A stretch of 64,000 bases of DNA from Nocardioides bizhenqiangii. Its GTDB lineage: Bacteria; Actinomycetota; Actinomycetes; Propionibacteriales; Nocardioidaceae. The notes below the pieces were generated by a model that saw only the letters and a program-made list of their open reading frames with translations, was not told the DNA's origin and searched no databases. Both the position numbers and the translations under genes were made by a program. Numbering within the stretch: the stretch's first letter is position 1; each line of letters opens with the position of its first letter. Below are positions 25,236 to 33,865 of this stretch, piece by piece. Where the stretch lies: NCBI RefSeq assembly GCF_034661235.1, contig NZ_CP141059.1, forward strand, positions 3,161,501 through 3,225,500, in the 5' to 3' direction.

Positions 25236-25270
25236 ATTCGAGAATGACGGGTGCGCGAGCGGAAGTCAAG

Positions 25271-25284
25271 ACAGACCTGTCTGT
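25271..25284. promoter_or_regulatory. TetR operator ACAGAC-CT-GTCTGT
   Basis: A perfect 6-base inverted repeat, 21 bases upstream of the TetR start, sharing the ACAGAC half-site with the operator at 25220-25235. Together they predict repression of both divergent transcripts by the adjacent TetR protein. Confidence 0.75.
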
Positions 25285-25304
25285 TTTGCAGGTAGGATGG
25301 CCGC

Positions 25305-25898
25305 ATGCCCACGCTGACTGATCGCCCGTCCGCTGCCCGCGACCGCCTTCTGCGCACAGCCGGGGCGCTGTTCTACGCCGACGGGATCAATGCGGTCGGC
25401 GTGGACCGCGTCATCGCCGAGGCACAGGTCACGAAGTCGACCTTCTATCGCCACTTCCCCAGCAAGGAGCGACTTGTCGTGGCGTACCTCGAGGCAATCG
25501 ACAACCAATTCCGCGACTGGTTCTCCACGCTGGATGGGGAGCACGAGGATCCGGTGGACGTCCTTCGAGCGTTCTACAGCGGAATCGCGCTCTACCTCTG
25601 CGGAGACGACTTCAGGGGCTGTCATTTCATCAACGCCGCAGCAGAGGAGCCGAACCAGGGGCTGCCGATCAGGCAGGCAGTTATGGCCCACCGCTCATGG
25701 TTCCGAAAGACGGTGCGCGAGACGCTCGAACGCGCCAGGTTCCCCGCAGCGGCGGCGGCCACCGACAATCTCGTCATGCTGCGCGATGGCGCCATGGTCC
25801 AGGGCTATCTCGAGTCACCGAAGTCAGCCGGCGACGCGCTCATGCGTGGGTTCGAACTGACACTCAAGCACCCTGAGCTGTTCAGCCCGGCCGCCTGA
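25305..25898 (+). CDS. TetR family transcriptional regulator
   Basis: A 197-residue TetR protein with helix-turn-helix INAVGVDRVIAEAQVTKSTFYRHFPSKERLVVAYLEA (residues 27-62) and a C-terminal ligand domain with GCHFINAAAE. GGTAGGATGG precedes the ATG weakly. Divergent from two hydrolases with two ACAGAC-type operators between, so it is almost certainly their repressor and its own. Confidence 0.93.
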   Translation: MPTLTDRPSAARDRLLRTAGALFYADGINAVGVDRVIAEAQVTKSTFYRHFPSKERLVVAYLEAIDNQFRDWFSTLDGEHEDPVDVLRAFYSGIALYLCGDDFRGCHFINAAAEEPNQGLPIRQAVMAHRSWFRKTVRETLERARFPAAAAATDNLVMLRDGAMVQGYLESPKSAGDALMRGFELTLKHPELFSPAA

Positions 25899-25966
25899 AA
25901 CGACAACGAACAAGGAGTTTCGGAAGGACGTGATCCCGGTCGAGGGGACTCCGATTCCTCCGCGCG

Positions 25967-26980
25967 TCAGGTCGAAATGGTTTGACCGCTCGACATCACA
26001 CCCGGCCAGTGTGCGATGACACCTTCGCTGAACAAGCGGATCTCGCGTTCAAACGCCACTGGACCGGCGGACTGGGTCACGATGCAGACCTCCGTCGCTT
26101 GGGTCTGGGCTACATAGTCGGCCACCTGACGCAAGCACTCGTCGGGAGTGCCGGCGACGGCACGGTCATTGGCAAACTCTTCCAGGGTGACGGTCTGGCC
26201 CGCCTTGGCCCGGGCAACGATGTCCGGATCCTTGTCGGCGCGGGCCCCCGCGTCCCAGTAGTCGACATAGAACTGGAGTGCTGGCTCCAGCCAGTCCTTC
26301 TCGACTTGGTGCCGGGACTCGCCGATGCCGAGGTGTCGCATCATGCAGATGTCGCGACGCCGATCATCCGGCCGCGGAAAGGCAAGAAAGGCCTCAGCGA
26401 GCGACTTCAGCTCGTGGACGGGTTGACTCAGGCCCGTCATCCATCCGTCGGCCAGCCGAGCCGCACGCTCAAGCGGCCTCTCGCCTCGTGCCCCGACCCA
26501 GATGGGTGGGTGTGGCACCTGGAGTGGCGCTGGCACGACCCGCGGCACCTCAGCGTCGCTGCCCGTCCACGCGTTGGGGAGGAGCTCTAGAGCTGATTCC
26601 ATGCGAGCTACGCGCTGGTCGAACGGCACTCCCAACGCATCGAACTCATACCGGCGATACCCGGTCCCCACCCCGAGCACAGCGCGACCACCCGAGAGCT
26701 CATCCAGCTGCGCGACCTGCTCGGCAACCGTTAGGGGATGGTGCAACGGCAGGATCACGATCCCCGTACACAAACGCAGCCGCTCGGTGGCGGCCGCGAT
26801 CGCCGCCAGGACCGTGAACGGCGCAGAGACATAGCCGGGTGTGAAGTGGTGCTGACCGACCACCACGAAGTCGTAACCGAGTGACTCCGCCAATTGGCAG
26901 ATGCGCTTGGACTCGCCGAACGGATCGCGGGCGTTGCGGTCGATCAGGTGTGGCAACAGGAAACCGAACCGCATCATCAT
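25967..26980 (-). CDS. LLM class F420-dependent oxidoreductase
   Basis: A 337-residue luciferase-like TIM-barrel protein: MRFGFLLPHLID, VVVGQHHFTPG, LCTGIVILPLHHPLTVAEQVAQLDELSGGRAVLGVGTG, and PHPPIWVGARGERPLERAARLADGWM. Family members use F420 or FMN. Three ATG codons in a row (26972-26980) precede the domain; GAGAGG upstream fits the third best. It follows the FAD-binding gene by 10 bases, forming a two-gene operon. Confidence 0.9.
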   Translation of the reverse strand: MMMRFGFLLPHLIDRNARDPFGESKRICQLAESLGYDFVVVGQHHFTPGYVSAPFTVLAAIAAATERLRLCTGIVILPLHHPLTVAEQVAQLDELSGGRAVLGVGTGYRRYEFDALGVPFDQRVARMESALELLPNAWTGSDAEVPRVVPAPLQVPHPPIWVGARGERPLERAARLADGWMTGLSQPVHELKSLAEAFLAFPRPDDRRRDICMMRHLGIGESRHQVEKDWLEPALQFYVDYWDAGARADKDPDIVARAKAGQTVTLEEFANDRAVAGTPDECLRQVADYVAQTQATEVCIVTQSAGPVAFEREIRLFSEGVIAHWPGVMSSGQTIST

Positions 26981-26990
26981 TGCCTCTCAA

Positions 26991-28346
26991 TCAGGAGTGA
27001 GTGGTGGGTGCGGAACGAACCCCATGAGTCCGGGCCGTCGCGGAGGCGATCAGGCCGAACACGACGGCCGACGCGACCCCTCCGGCGTACGCCCTGTTCC
27101 AAAGACCGCCGGTGTCTGATCCAGCCGCCAGCAATCCAGGGATCACCGCACCTGTCGCGTCAACAACTCGGGCGCGTGAGTCGACCTTGATCCCGCAGAA
27201 CGGGAACGTGATGGCCGGGATCGCTTCGATCACGTAGAACGGTGGCTCATCAAGTGGAGCGGCGTCCAGGCGTCGCCCGGGCGTGAGCACCTGGCTGGCC
27301 CCGGCCCTGGCATTGAAGTGATCGACCGCCTGGCGAATCTTGGGCCCGTCGTAGCCCCATTCCTCGGGGAGCAGGTCGAGCTCGGCGAGTGTTCCTGCCA
27401 CGCCGGTGCGGCCTCCGCGGCGGGTAGCGAGCGCGAACTTGTCAATCACCTCGGCCCCTTCCACGTAGGGCGTCGCACTCCAGGTGCGATGGACGCGACT
27501 GTCGGCCACCAGGAGTCCTCGGGCTTCGGGCTGCTCCGACAACGCGATGGTGGTCAGGTGATCACCAAGGGTCTCGTCCGAGAACCGCTCGCCGTCGAGA
27601 TTGAACAAGAGCGCGTGTTCACTGAAGTAGAGCGACAGGTCGACGAAGTCACTGGGATCCGCGAAGGGGATGCCGCTGGGAACCAGGTGCCCGTAGAAGC
27701 CGGCCCGCTCGAACCCGGTCGCGGCCCCGACCGCGCGCGCCAGGTCCATTCCCCCACCGCAGCTGTGGGGATTCGAACGGACGGGGAGATTGCCGGCGCC
27801 CGGGCCCACGAGCTCTTCCCGCAGGTGCGTGCTTCCCTGGAAGCCACCGGTGGCAATCAGTGTGTATCGAGCTCGCAGCTCACTTGACCGTCCATCGCTG
27901 GTCGTCACCCGCGCGCCCACCACCGCACCGTCGGCTTCCAGCAGGTCGGACGGCGTGGCCCGCAGCCAGACCTCACCACCCGCTTCCTCGACGATCTTGC
28001 GGCAGGTGTCGACGTACCGGTTGGTGTCGAACCTGTGTCCGACGCCGAAGGGAAGGATCCGTTGCGCTTGACCGGTTCGCACTCCGCTCGAGTCGATCCA
28101 TGCGACCGCTTCGGCGAAGTTGTCCACGATGAGCTCCCGCAACTCGCGGTCTCCTCCGGGGTTCTGCTCCTCCATGACTTCCCTGGTGGGCGCCGTCCAG
28201 ATGTACCCCGCGTACCGTCCAGAACCTCCTACGTCAGCTCCGATCTCGATGACGATGACTGACAGGCCGTTGCGGGCGGCGTTGGCTGCAGCAGTCAGCC
28301 CGCCCATGCCACCTCCGATGACCAGAAGATCCAGGTCGGGTTCCAT
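26991..28346 (-). CDS. FAD-binding dehydrogenase (fumarate reductase/ketosteroid type)
   Basis: A 451-residue flavoprotein with dinucleotide motif VIGGGMGGLTAAANAARNG near residue 9, FDTNRYVDTCRKIVEEAGG, and the C-terminal FAD contact GLLAAGSDTGGLWNRAYAGGVASAVVFG. It belongs to the FAD_binding_2 family that includes urocanate/fumarate reductases and 3-ketosteroid dehydrogenases; length is on the short side of the steroid enzymes. The substrate cannot be read from sequence. Divergent from the kinase pair across a very long palindrome. Confidence 0.85.
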   Translation of the reverse strand: MEPDLDLLVIGGGMGGLTAAANAARNGLSVIVIEIGADVGGSGRYAGYIWTAPTREVMEEQNPGGDRELRELIVDNFAEAVAWIDSSGVRTGQAQRILPFGVGHRFDTNRYVDTCRKIVEEAGGEVWLRATPSDLLEADGAVVGARVTTSDGRSSELRARYTLIATGGFQGSTHLREELVGPGAGNLPVRSNPHSCGGGMDLARAVGAATGFERAGFYGHLVPSGIPFADPSDFVDLSLYFSEHALLFNLDGERFSDETLGDHLTTIALSEQPEARGLLVADSRVHRTWSATPYVEGAEVIDKFALATRRGGRTGVAGTLAELDLLPEEWGYDGPKIRQAVDHFNARAGASQVLTPGRRLDAAPLDEPPFYVIEAIPAITFPFCGIKVDSRARVVDATGAVIPGLLAAGSDTGGLWNRAYAGGVASAVVFGLIASATARTHGVRSAPTTHS

Positions 28347-28397
28347 TCACACAGTCCTCTCGCGTTGACGGTCTGCGCAACGTACTCCGAGACCTGA

Positions 28398-28439
28398 ACC
28401 CAGTTCAAGTAATCCTCCGGAGGAATACTTGAACTGGGT
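28398..28439. promoter_or_regulatory. 42-base near-perfect palindrome
   Basis: Outer arms ACCCAGTTCAAGTA and TACTTGAACTGGGT (14 bases each) are exact complements; between them lies a second perfect palindrome TCCTCCGGAGGA, with a single A on each side as the only mismatch. It occupies the gap between the divergent FAD-dehydrogenase and kinase genes. Probably a regulator site, possibly for two dimers; no regulator gene is adjacent. Confidence 0.7.
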
Positions 28440-28531
28440 CCGCGAAGGGTGCGATACTCGCCCGGTGACCGTCGTCGAACGACGTGGTGTGTCGTCAGAG
28501 ACCAGTCACGTCGACGCGAGAGGTGACCAGG

Positions 28532-29554
28532 GTGTCCGTGACCGAATTGAGCTCACGCTTCCAAGAGTTCCTCCGGGCGCGCTCCGACGATCCGGAGTCC
28601 GTCCACGTAACCGACGTGCAAGCCCTCAGCGGGGGGTGGAGTCGCGTCATGTACGTGGTCACCGTGGAGGACCAGGGCGCGCAATCGAAGTACGTCTATC
28701 GGTCGGACCCCGACGCGGTCGACATCCAGATCCCCACGAGCCGAAGTGACGAGTGGGACGTGCTGACCGCGCTGGACGGGCTCGACGAGGTCTCCATTCC
28801 CAAGCCACTGTGGTTCGACAGTGAGGGGACAGACTTCGGACGCCCCGCGATCGTCATGGCTCACGTCGAGTGCGAGAGCCTCCTTTCCATCGCCCGGCGG
28901 TCGGAACCAGACGCCTTCCCGTTCATGGCCGAACGCATAGCGGAACTGCTGGGATCCCTGCACTGCGTGATCCCGGAGCAGCTTCCGCCTCAGCTCGGCT
29001 GCTACCCGGACTGGGACACCTACATCAGCTCGCGAGCCGCACTGTGGCGCGAGGCGGAACCACCGGGACTCGCACCGGACCCGTTCCTGCGGCTGGTTGC
29101 CTCGTGGCTGGACGCGAACAGACCTGAACCCGTCCCGCTGGGGCTCGTGCACGGGGACTTCCATCCAGCGAACGTCATCGTGACCAATGACGACGAGTAC
29201 ATGGCAGTGGACTGGGAGCTTGCCCACGTGGGAGATCCCCGAGAAGACCTCGGGTGGATGGCGCTGGCCGCCGGGGTTCAACCACCAGACCTGGTGGGCA
29301 GCGACCCCGACTTCTACGCGACCTACTGCAAGGCGGCGAACCTCCCCGTCGAGGCGATCGACGAGAAGACGCTCATGTACTTCGTTGCGCTGGGGTCGAC
29401 CGACTGCTACCTCGCGAGCCTCGAACGGCTCGGCCGAGTTTCGACCGGCGAGTCACGCACTGTCGGATCGGCCTACATGGCCAAGGTGTCGCCCGGGATG
29501 GCGCGCGTCATCTTCACCGCGATGCAGCGACACGACCAGTTGTCGAGGGGCTGA
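28532..29554 (+). CDS. APH-family phosphotransferase (acyl-CoA/hydroxyacid kinase-like)
   Basis: A 340-residue aminoglycoside-phosphotransferase-fold kinase with GGWSRVMYVV glycine-rich start, catalytic loop LVHGDFHPANVIV near residue 208, and metal-binding VDWELAHVGDPREDLGWM near 228. The DPREDLGW ending is typical of the ACAD10/ACAD11-like kinases rather than drug-resistance enzymes. It precedes a small DUF6285-like gene by 5 bases, an arrangement like LvaA-LvaB of levulinate catabolism. GTG 28532 is chosen for its AGG-rich upstream; ATG 28484 is the longer alternative. Confidence 0.85.
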   Translation: MSVTELSSRFQEFLRARSDDPESVHVTDVQALSGGWSRVMYVVTVEDQGAQSKYVYRSDPDAVDIQIPTSRSDEWDVLTALDGLDEVSIPKPLWFDSEGTDFGRPAIVMAHVECESLLSIARRSEPDAFPFMAERIAELLGSLHCVIPEQLPPQLGCYPDWDTYISSRAALWREAEPPGLAPDPFLRLVASWLDANRPEPVPLGLVHGDFHPANVIVTNDDEYMAVDWELAHVGDPREDLGWMALAAGVQPPDLVGSDPDFYATYCKAANLPVEAIDEKTLMYFVALGSTDCYLASLERLGRVSTGESRTVGSAYMAKVSPGMARVIFTAMQRHDQLSRG

Positions 29555-29559
29555 CCCAC

Positions 29560-30018
29560 ATGTTCACGCGACCTACCGCACCCCAGCTGCTGGAGGCTGT
29601 GACCTCCCTCTTTCGCGATCTTCGCGACCAGCCTGCGAACGCGCCCGCTGCTCCACTGGAGGTTGCTCTCGAGGTCATGGGTGTGATCGAGCGGCGCATA
29701 GAGAGCGAGCCACGCTCGCTCGTCGCCGGCATTCAGGAGATCGAGGATCTCTTGAGGACCGCACTGACGGCGCACGCGGACGACCCCGACTTGCTCGAAG
29801 CCGTCAGGACCTACGAGCGAGCCAGGCCAGCAGGTGTCAAGGCGGCGGACCCTCTCAGCCAGTACGAGGCCGCGGGCGCTGTGCTCTCCGCCGTGTCCGA
29901 CGCCGCCTACCACCACTCAGATGCCGACCTCATCGATCAGGTCTTCGAAGTCCACAGGCGCCGCTTCGAACGGCTCTCCCAAGTCATCGGCGACTACGAG
30001 GCCGCCGGACGCACCTGA
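29560..30018 (+). CDS. DUF6285-like kinase partner protein
   Basis: A 152-residue, mostly helical acidic protein starting MFTRPTAPQLLEAVTSLFRD, which matches the PTAxELLEAV opening of DUF6285 proteins. No catalytic motif. Its position immediately after an APH-type kinase repeats at 36587-37060, where an unrelated-looking but similar-sized gene follows the second kinase; such small proteins may be needed for kinase activity, as LvaB is for LvaA. Confidence 0.7.
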   Translation: MFTRPTAPQLLEAVTSLFRDLRDQPANAPAAPLEVALEVMGVIERRIESEPRSLVAGIQEIEDLLRTALTAHADDPDLLEAVRTYERARPAGVKAADPLSQYEAAGAVLSAVSDAAYHHSDADLIDQVFEVHRRRFERLSQVIGDYEAAGRT

Positions 30019-30058
30019 AGAGTCGGCCCGGGTTCCGAGCTGAGCGCGCCTGCGGATC

Positions 30059-30823
30059 TCAGCGTGCGGTGTAGCCGCCGTCGGCGTACACCTCAGAGCC
30101 GGTCATGAAGGACGAGTCGTCGCTGATCAGGAATGCGACGACCGACGCGATCTCCTCGCCGCGCCCGAGGCGGCCGAAAGGGGTGTTCGCCAGCATCGCC
30201 TCGTGTCGCGGGGTCCCCTCGTACCGTTCCAGCAGTTGAACGGTGCCGATGAAGCCGGGGTGCAGCGAGTTGACCCGTACGCCGGCTGTGGCCCAGTGCA
30301 GGGCAGCGTTCTTGGTGAGGGTGCGGACCGCTCCCTTGGCAGCGTGGTAGGCCGCGCTGTTGCCGAGGCCGCCCACGGTCCCCAGGATCGAGGAGATGTT
30401 GACGATCGACCCTCCTCCGGAGGAGGTGATCAGCGGGCCGAGGTGCTTGAGCCCGAGCCATACTCCGGTGGAGCCGATGGCCATGACCTGCTCCCAGTTC
30501 ACCAGGGTCTCGTCCTCGACGGTCGCAAGGCTGCCGATCGCGGCGTTGTTCACCAGGCCGTCCAGGCGTCCGTACTCGCGCTGGATGGATTCGGCGACCG
30601 CGATCCACTGCGCCTCGTCGGAGACGTCGAGTGCGGCGGTCAGATGCCGGCCGGCGCCCGGAAGGTCGCTCGCCAGTGTCTTGCACGCCTGTTCGTCGAG
30701 GTCCGTGAGGACGAGGTGCGCACCTTCCTCCGCGAGCCTCTCGGCGGTTGCCCGACCGAGGCCACCCGTCGCTCCGCTGAGGAAGACGACCTTGTCCTTG
30801 ATCCGCTGGTCCATCGCTGTCAC
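30059..30823 (-). CDS. Short-chain dehydrogenase/reductase
   Basis: A 254-residue classical SDR with cofactor motif SGATGGLGRATAERLAEEGA, NNAAIG, catalytic NISSILG and YHAAKGA near residue 160, and ending ADGGYTAR. GTG 30823 has AGGAAGAG at good spacing; ATG 30814 is an in-frame alternative. Third gene of an operon after a class III aminotransferase and an MDR reductase. Probably acts on a secondary alcohol or ketone. Confidence 0.9.
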   Translation of the reverse strand: MTAMDQRIKDKVVFLSGATGGLGRATAERLAEEGAHLVLTDLDEQACKTLASDLPGAGRHLTAALDVSDEAQWIAVAESIQREYGRLDGLVNNAAIGSLATVEDETLVNWEQVMAIGSTGVWLGLKHLGPLITSSGGGSIVNISSILGTVGGLGNSAAYHAAKGAVRTLTKNAALHWATAGVRVNSLHPGFIGTVQLLERYEGTPRHEAMLANTPFGRLGRGEEIASVVAFLISDDSSFMTGSEVYADGGYTAR

Positions 30824-30852
30824 GTCGTAGCTCTTCCTGCCTCTTCTGGGTG

Positions 30853-31881
30853 TCAGCCGATGCTGACGAGTGTCTTTCCGGTGGTGCGGCCGGCGATCAT
30901 CGCCGCAAGTGCCTGCGGCGCAGTGTCGAGACCCTCGAACACGGTCGTACGGCTCACCACCTCGCCGCTGCGAAGCCACCCGGTCATGTGCCGCTGCATG
31001 TCGGCCATCAGGTGCAGGTTGCTGCTGCCGCGGAAGCCGCGCAGGGTGAGGTCCTTGGACACCGTGAGAAAGAGATTGCGCGGCCCCTTCGGCTCCGACT
31101 CGTACTCCGAGATGGACCCGCACATCGCGACGCGGCCGCTGCGGTTGAGATGGTCGAGCGCCGCTTCGAGATGGTCGCCGCCGACGGAGTCGAAGTAGAC
31201 GTCGATCCCGTCAGGGGCGACGGCGTTCAGGTGTGCGGCCAGGTCGCCGTCGCGATAGTTGAAGGCCTCGACGCCGAGCTCGTCGCGCAGCCAGGCGACC
31301 TTGTCGTCGGACCCCGCGCTGGCGATCACCCGATTGCCGCTGAGCTTCGCGATCTGCACGGCCAGGCTCCCGACCGCACCCGCCGCAGCGGAGACCCAGA
31401 CGGTCTCACCGCCCTTCAGCGCGTCGACTACATGCAGGCCGGCGTACGCCGTGAGCCCCATGCCGCCGAGTGGTCCGAGGAACCAGGACGGCTCAGCATC
31501 CTCGGCGTCCAGACGAGTGAGCGTGCCGACGCCCCCCAGCTGGACCTCGCCGGGATCGACCACGGCGAACTCCCGCCAGCCCTGGGCGTGCGAAACCAGG
31601 TCTCCTGGCGCGAAGCCGGACGCGCAGGAATCGACGACCTCACCGACCGCCATCACGCCATCCATCGCCTGGCCCAGCGGAAAGGCAACGAAGTAGCCGG
31701 CCGGAGCGTCCGTACGCAGCCGAATGCGGAGCCCCGGGTCGACCGACGTCCACGTGTTCCGCACCAGCACCTGTCCGGGTGCAGGATCACGGACGTCGAC
31801 TTCGACGACCTCGAAGTCTTCCGGCGAGACCTCACCGACCGGATAGCGCCGGACCCGGACCTCGCGGCCCACCCTGGTCAT
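30853..31881 (-). CDS. MDR enone reductase (leukotriene B4 12-hydroxydehydrogenase-like)
   Basis: A 342-residue NADPH-dependent double-bond reductase of the prostaglandin/leukotriene reductase group: SVDPGLRIRLR, GPLGGMGLTAYAGL, Rossmann region VSAAAGAVGSLAVQIAKLSG near residue 160, and CGSISEYES. No zinc ligands. Its ATG overlaps the stop of the aminotransferase (ATGA), so the two are coupled. Suggested role: saturation of an alpha,beta-unsaturated ketone intermediate. Confidence 0.9.
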   Translation of the reverse strand: MTRVGREVRVRRYPVGEVSPEDFEVVEVDVRDPAPGQVLVRNTWTSVDPGLRIRLRTDAPAGYFVAFPLGQAMDGVMAVGEVVDSCASGFAPGDLVSHAQGWREFAVVDPGEVQLGGVGTLTRLDAEDAEPSWFLGPLGGMGLTAYAGLHVVDALKGGETVWVSAAAGAVGSLAVQIAKLSGNRVIASAGSDDKVAWLRDELGVEAFNYRDGDLAAHLNAVAPDGIDVYFDSVGGDHLEAALDHLNRSGRVAMCGSISEYESEPKGPRNLFLTVSKDLTLRGFRGSSNLHLMADMQRHMTGWLRSGEVVSRTTVFEGLDTAPQALAAMIAGRTTGKTLVSIG

Positions 31882-33242
31882 CAGACGTAGCCCAGGTTGT
31901 GCAGGGCCTGCTCGAGCCCGCCGAGCAACGAATCGATGTCGGCCTCGGTGTGCGTCGTGCTCAGGAGGAAGGAGCCGAAGCTGAAGTGGTAGAAGCCCTC
32001 GTTCATCAGCGCGACGCCGAGGTTCGTGATCTTCTCGCTGTCGTCCTGCATCCGCGTCCGGTAGTCAACGACCGGCTCCGGCGCCCAGTGCATCGCAAGG
32101 ATGTGCCCGAAACCGGTGGCGTGCAGCGGAAGGCCGTACTTCACGCCGATAGCGTCGATGCCGAGGCGGGCACGCTCCCCCAGGCTCTGCACGCGCGCGT
32201 GCACCTCGGGGGTGAGCATCTCCAGACAAGCGATCCCGGCAGCGAGCGCCGCCTGGTTGCCGCCGAACGTCGACGCCGCAGTGACCGGTGCACGGCCGCC
32301 GTTCTTGTCCGGGTCCAGCAGGTCCATCAGCTCAGTGGTGCCACCAAGAGCCGCCAGCGGCAGACCACCGCCGATCGCCTTGCTCATCGAGGTGAGGTCG
32401 GGATTGACATCGTGGTGGGCCTGCGCGCCGCCGTACGCGATCGGGAAGGTGACCACCTCGTCGAAGATCAGCACTATCCCGTGGCGGGCGGTCACCTCCC
32501 GAAGGCGCTGAAGGAACTCGCGGGTCGCGGGCACCATCCCGGCGGCACCCATGATCGGCTCGACGATCACCGCGGCCAGCTCGGAGGCCGACGCCTCAAT
32601 CACAGCCTCGGCGCCGTCGGGGTCGTTGAAGGGAAACTCGAGGACGTCCTGGGCGACCCCGGGGGTGACGCCCGGCGGGATCCGGTCCTTGATGAAGCTG
32701 ATCGTGGAGCTGCCGACGACCAGCACATCGGCGATCCCGTGGTAGCTGCCAGTCGCCTTGGCGAGCTTGGTGCGACCCGTGTGCGCACGGGCGAGCCGCA
32801 GAGCCAGCAGGTTCGTCTCAGTCCCGGAGACCATGAAGCGCACCCGCTCGACCGAAGGCATCCGCTCCACGAGCAGCGATGCCATCCGGTAGCTCAGGTC
32901 CCATTCGGGAGAGCCGTACTGCGAACCGAGCGGGAGCTGGCGAGAGACGGCCTCGTTGATCCGCTCGTTCGCGTGCCCGTGGATCAGCACCCAATCCCCG
33001 ATGCGCAGGTCGAGGTACTCGTTGCCGTCGACGTCCCAGACCCGTGAGCCCTTGCCCTTGTTGAGCAGCACGGGGTAGGGCATCTGGTACCACATCCCGC
33101 CGGCGTGGCCGGTCGGGATCAGGTCGCGCGTTCGGTTCAGCAGCTCCCAGGACTTGCGAGTGCGGTCGAGGTAGCGCTGGTGCTCGCCGGCGTGGATAGG
33201 AACCCCGTAGGCGAGCGGCTGGGCGTTGATGCTGAGCGTCAT
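31881..33242 (-). CDS. Class III aminotransferase (glutamate-1-semialdehyde aminomutase-like)
   Basis: A 453-residue PLP enzyme. VSGTETNLLALRLARAHTGR binds the phosphate, YHGIADVLVVG the ring region, IFDEVVTFP carries the Asp and SMSKAIGGGLP the PLP Lys near residue 279. It is related to glutamate-1-semialdehyde aminomutase but lies in a catabolic operon. No ribosome site is visible before the ATG; the leader includes AT-rich sequence and the shared TCATGA motif. Paralogous in class to 33849-35252. Confidence 0.88.
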   Translation of the reverse strand: MTLSINAQPLAYGVPIHAGEHQRYLDRTRKSWELLNRTRDLIPTGHAGGMWYQMPYPVLLNKGKGSRVWDVDGNEYLDLRIGDWVLIHGHANERINEAVSRQLPLGSQYGSPEWDLSYRMASLLVERMPSVERVRFMVSGTETNLLALRLARAHTGRTKLAKATGSYHGIADVLVVGSSTISFIKDRIPPGVTPGVAQDVLEFPFNDPDGAEAVIEASASELAAVIVEPIMGAAGMVPATREFLQRLREVTARHGIVLIFDEVVTFPIAYGGAQAHHDVNPDLTSMSKAIGGGLPLAALGGTTELMDLLDPDKNGGRAPVTAASTFGGNQAALAAGIACLEMLTPEVHARVQSLGERARLGIDAIGVKYGLPLHATGFGHILAMHWAPEPVVDYRTRMQDDSEKITNLGVALMNEGFYHFSFGSFLLSTTHTEADIDSLLGGLEQALHNLGYV

Positions 33243-33290
33243 ATTGAAGTGATATCAGTTTGAGTTGAGACGTGCAATACTTGCCGAACT

Positions 33291-33309
33291 ATTCCTCATG
33301 ATATTTATC
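33291..33309. promoter_or_regulatory. Shared TCATGA regulatory motif, copy A
   Basis: ATTCCTCATGATATTTATC, in the 86-base gap between the aminotransferase operon and the VOC gene. It matches 45731-45749 and the reverse complement of 49696-49714 over the core TCATGATAAAT, with differences only in the AT-rich flank. Confidence 0.6.
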
Positions 33310-33328
33310 GAACGGAGCCCAGGCAACC

Positions 33329-33865
33329 ATGACCGCACCGCAACCGGTCTTCACCGGAGCCGACCACCTCTGCGTCGTCACGCGCGACCTGGACGCCGCG
33401 ATCCGTACGTGGTCGGACCACTACGGCGTGGGGCCGTGGCAGGTGTACGCGTACGACGAGTCGACGATGGAGGCGACGTACTGCGACGTCACCGGAGCAC
33501 TCCCCATGCTGGCCGCGCTGTGCTCGCTGAGCGACACGTTCCGGCTCGAGGTGATCCAGCCGCTGACCCAGGCCGGGCCGTACCACGACTCCCTGGCGGC
33601 CCACGGCGACGCCGACCACCTGCACCATGTCCGGCTCGCCGCTGTCGACACGGCGGTGGCTCGGGCTGCGCTCGCCAGGCAGGGCAGAGAGGTCGTGTAC
33701 GACGCGGCGTTCGCGGGAGCCGATGCCAGCGGCCCCCGTCTGCATGCCCGCTACTACGACACGGTGCCCGACCTGGGATTCCTGCTGGAGCTCTCGGAGC
33801 GCCCCGCATCATTCGCGATGCCCGACCCTGTGCGGGTCTATCCGCCGGTCAGCCCAGCTCGCTGA
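33329..33865 (+). CDS. VOC/glyoxalase superfamily protein
   Basis: A 178-residue vicinal-oxygen-chelate fold protein: FTGADHLCVVTRDLDAAIRTWSDHYGVGPW at the start, and DADHLHHVRLAAVD and FLLELSERP in the second module, supplying likely His/Glu metal ligands. Such proteins act as lactonases, epimerases or isomerases. Divergent from the class III aminotransferase and under the same motif. Its 3' end overlaps that of the second aminotransferase by 17 bases. Confidence 0.83.
   Translation: MTAPQPVFTGADHLCVVTRDLDAAIRTWSDHYGVGPWQVYAYDESTMEATYCDVTGALPMLAALCSLSDTFRLEVIQPLTQAGPYHDSLAAHGDADHLHHVRLAAVDTAVARAALARQGREVVYDAAFAGADASGPRLHARYYDTVPDLGFLLELSERPASFAMPDPVRVYPPVSPAR

Noticed and set aside
28532..29554. 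Aminoglycoside resistance phosphotransferase
   Set aside because: The fold is shared, but the DPREDLGW ending, the partner protein and catabolic context point to metabolic kinases.
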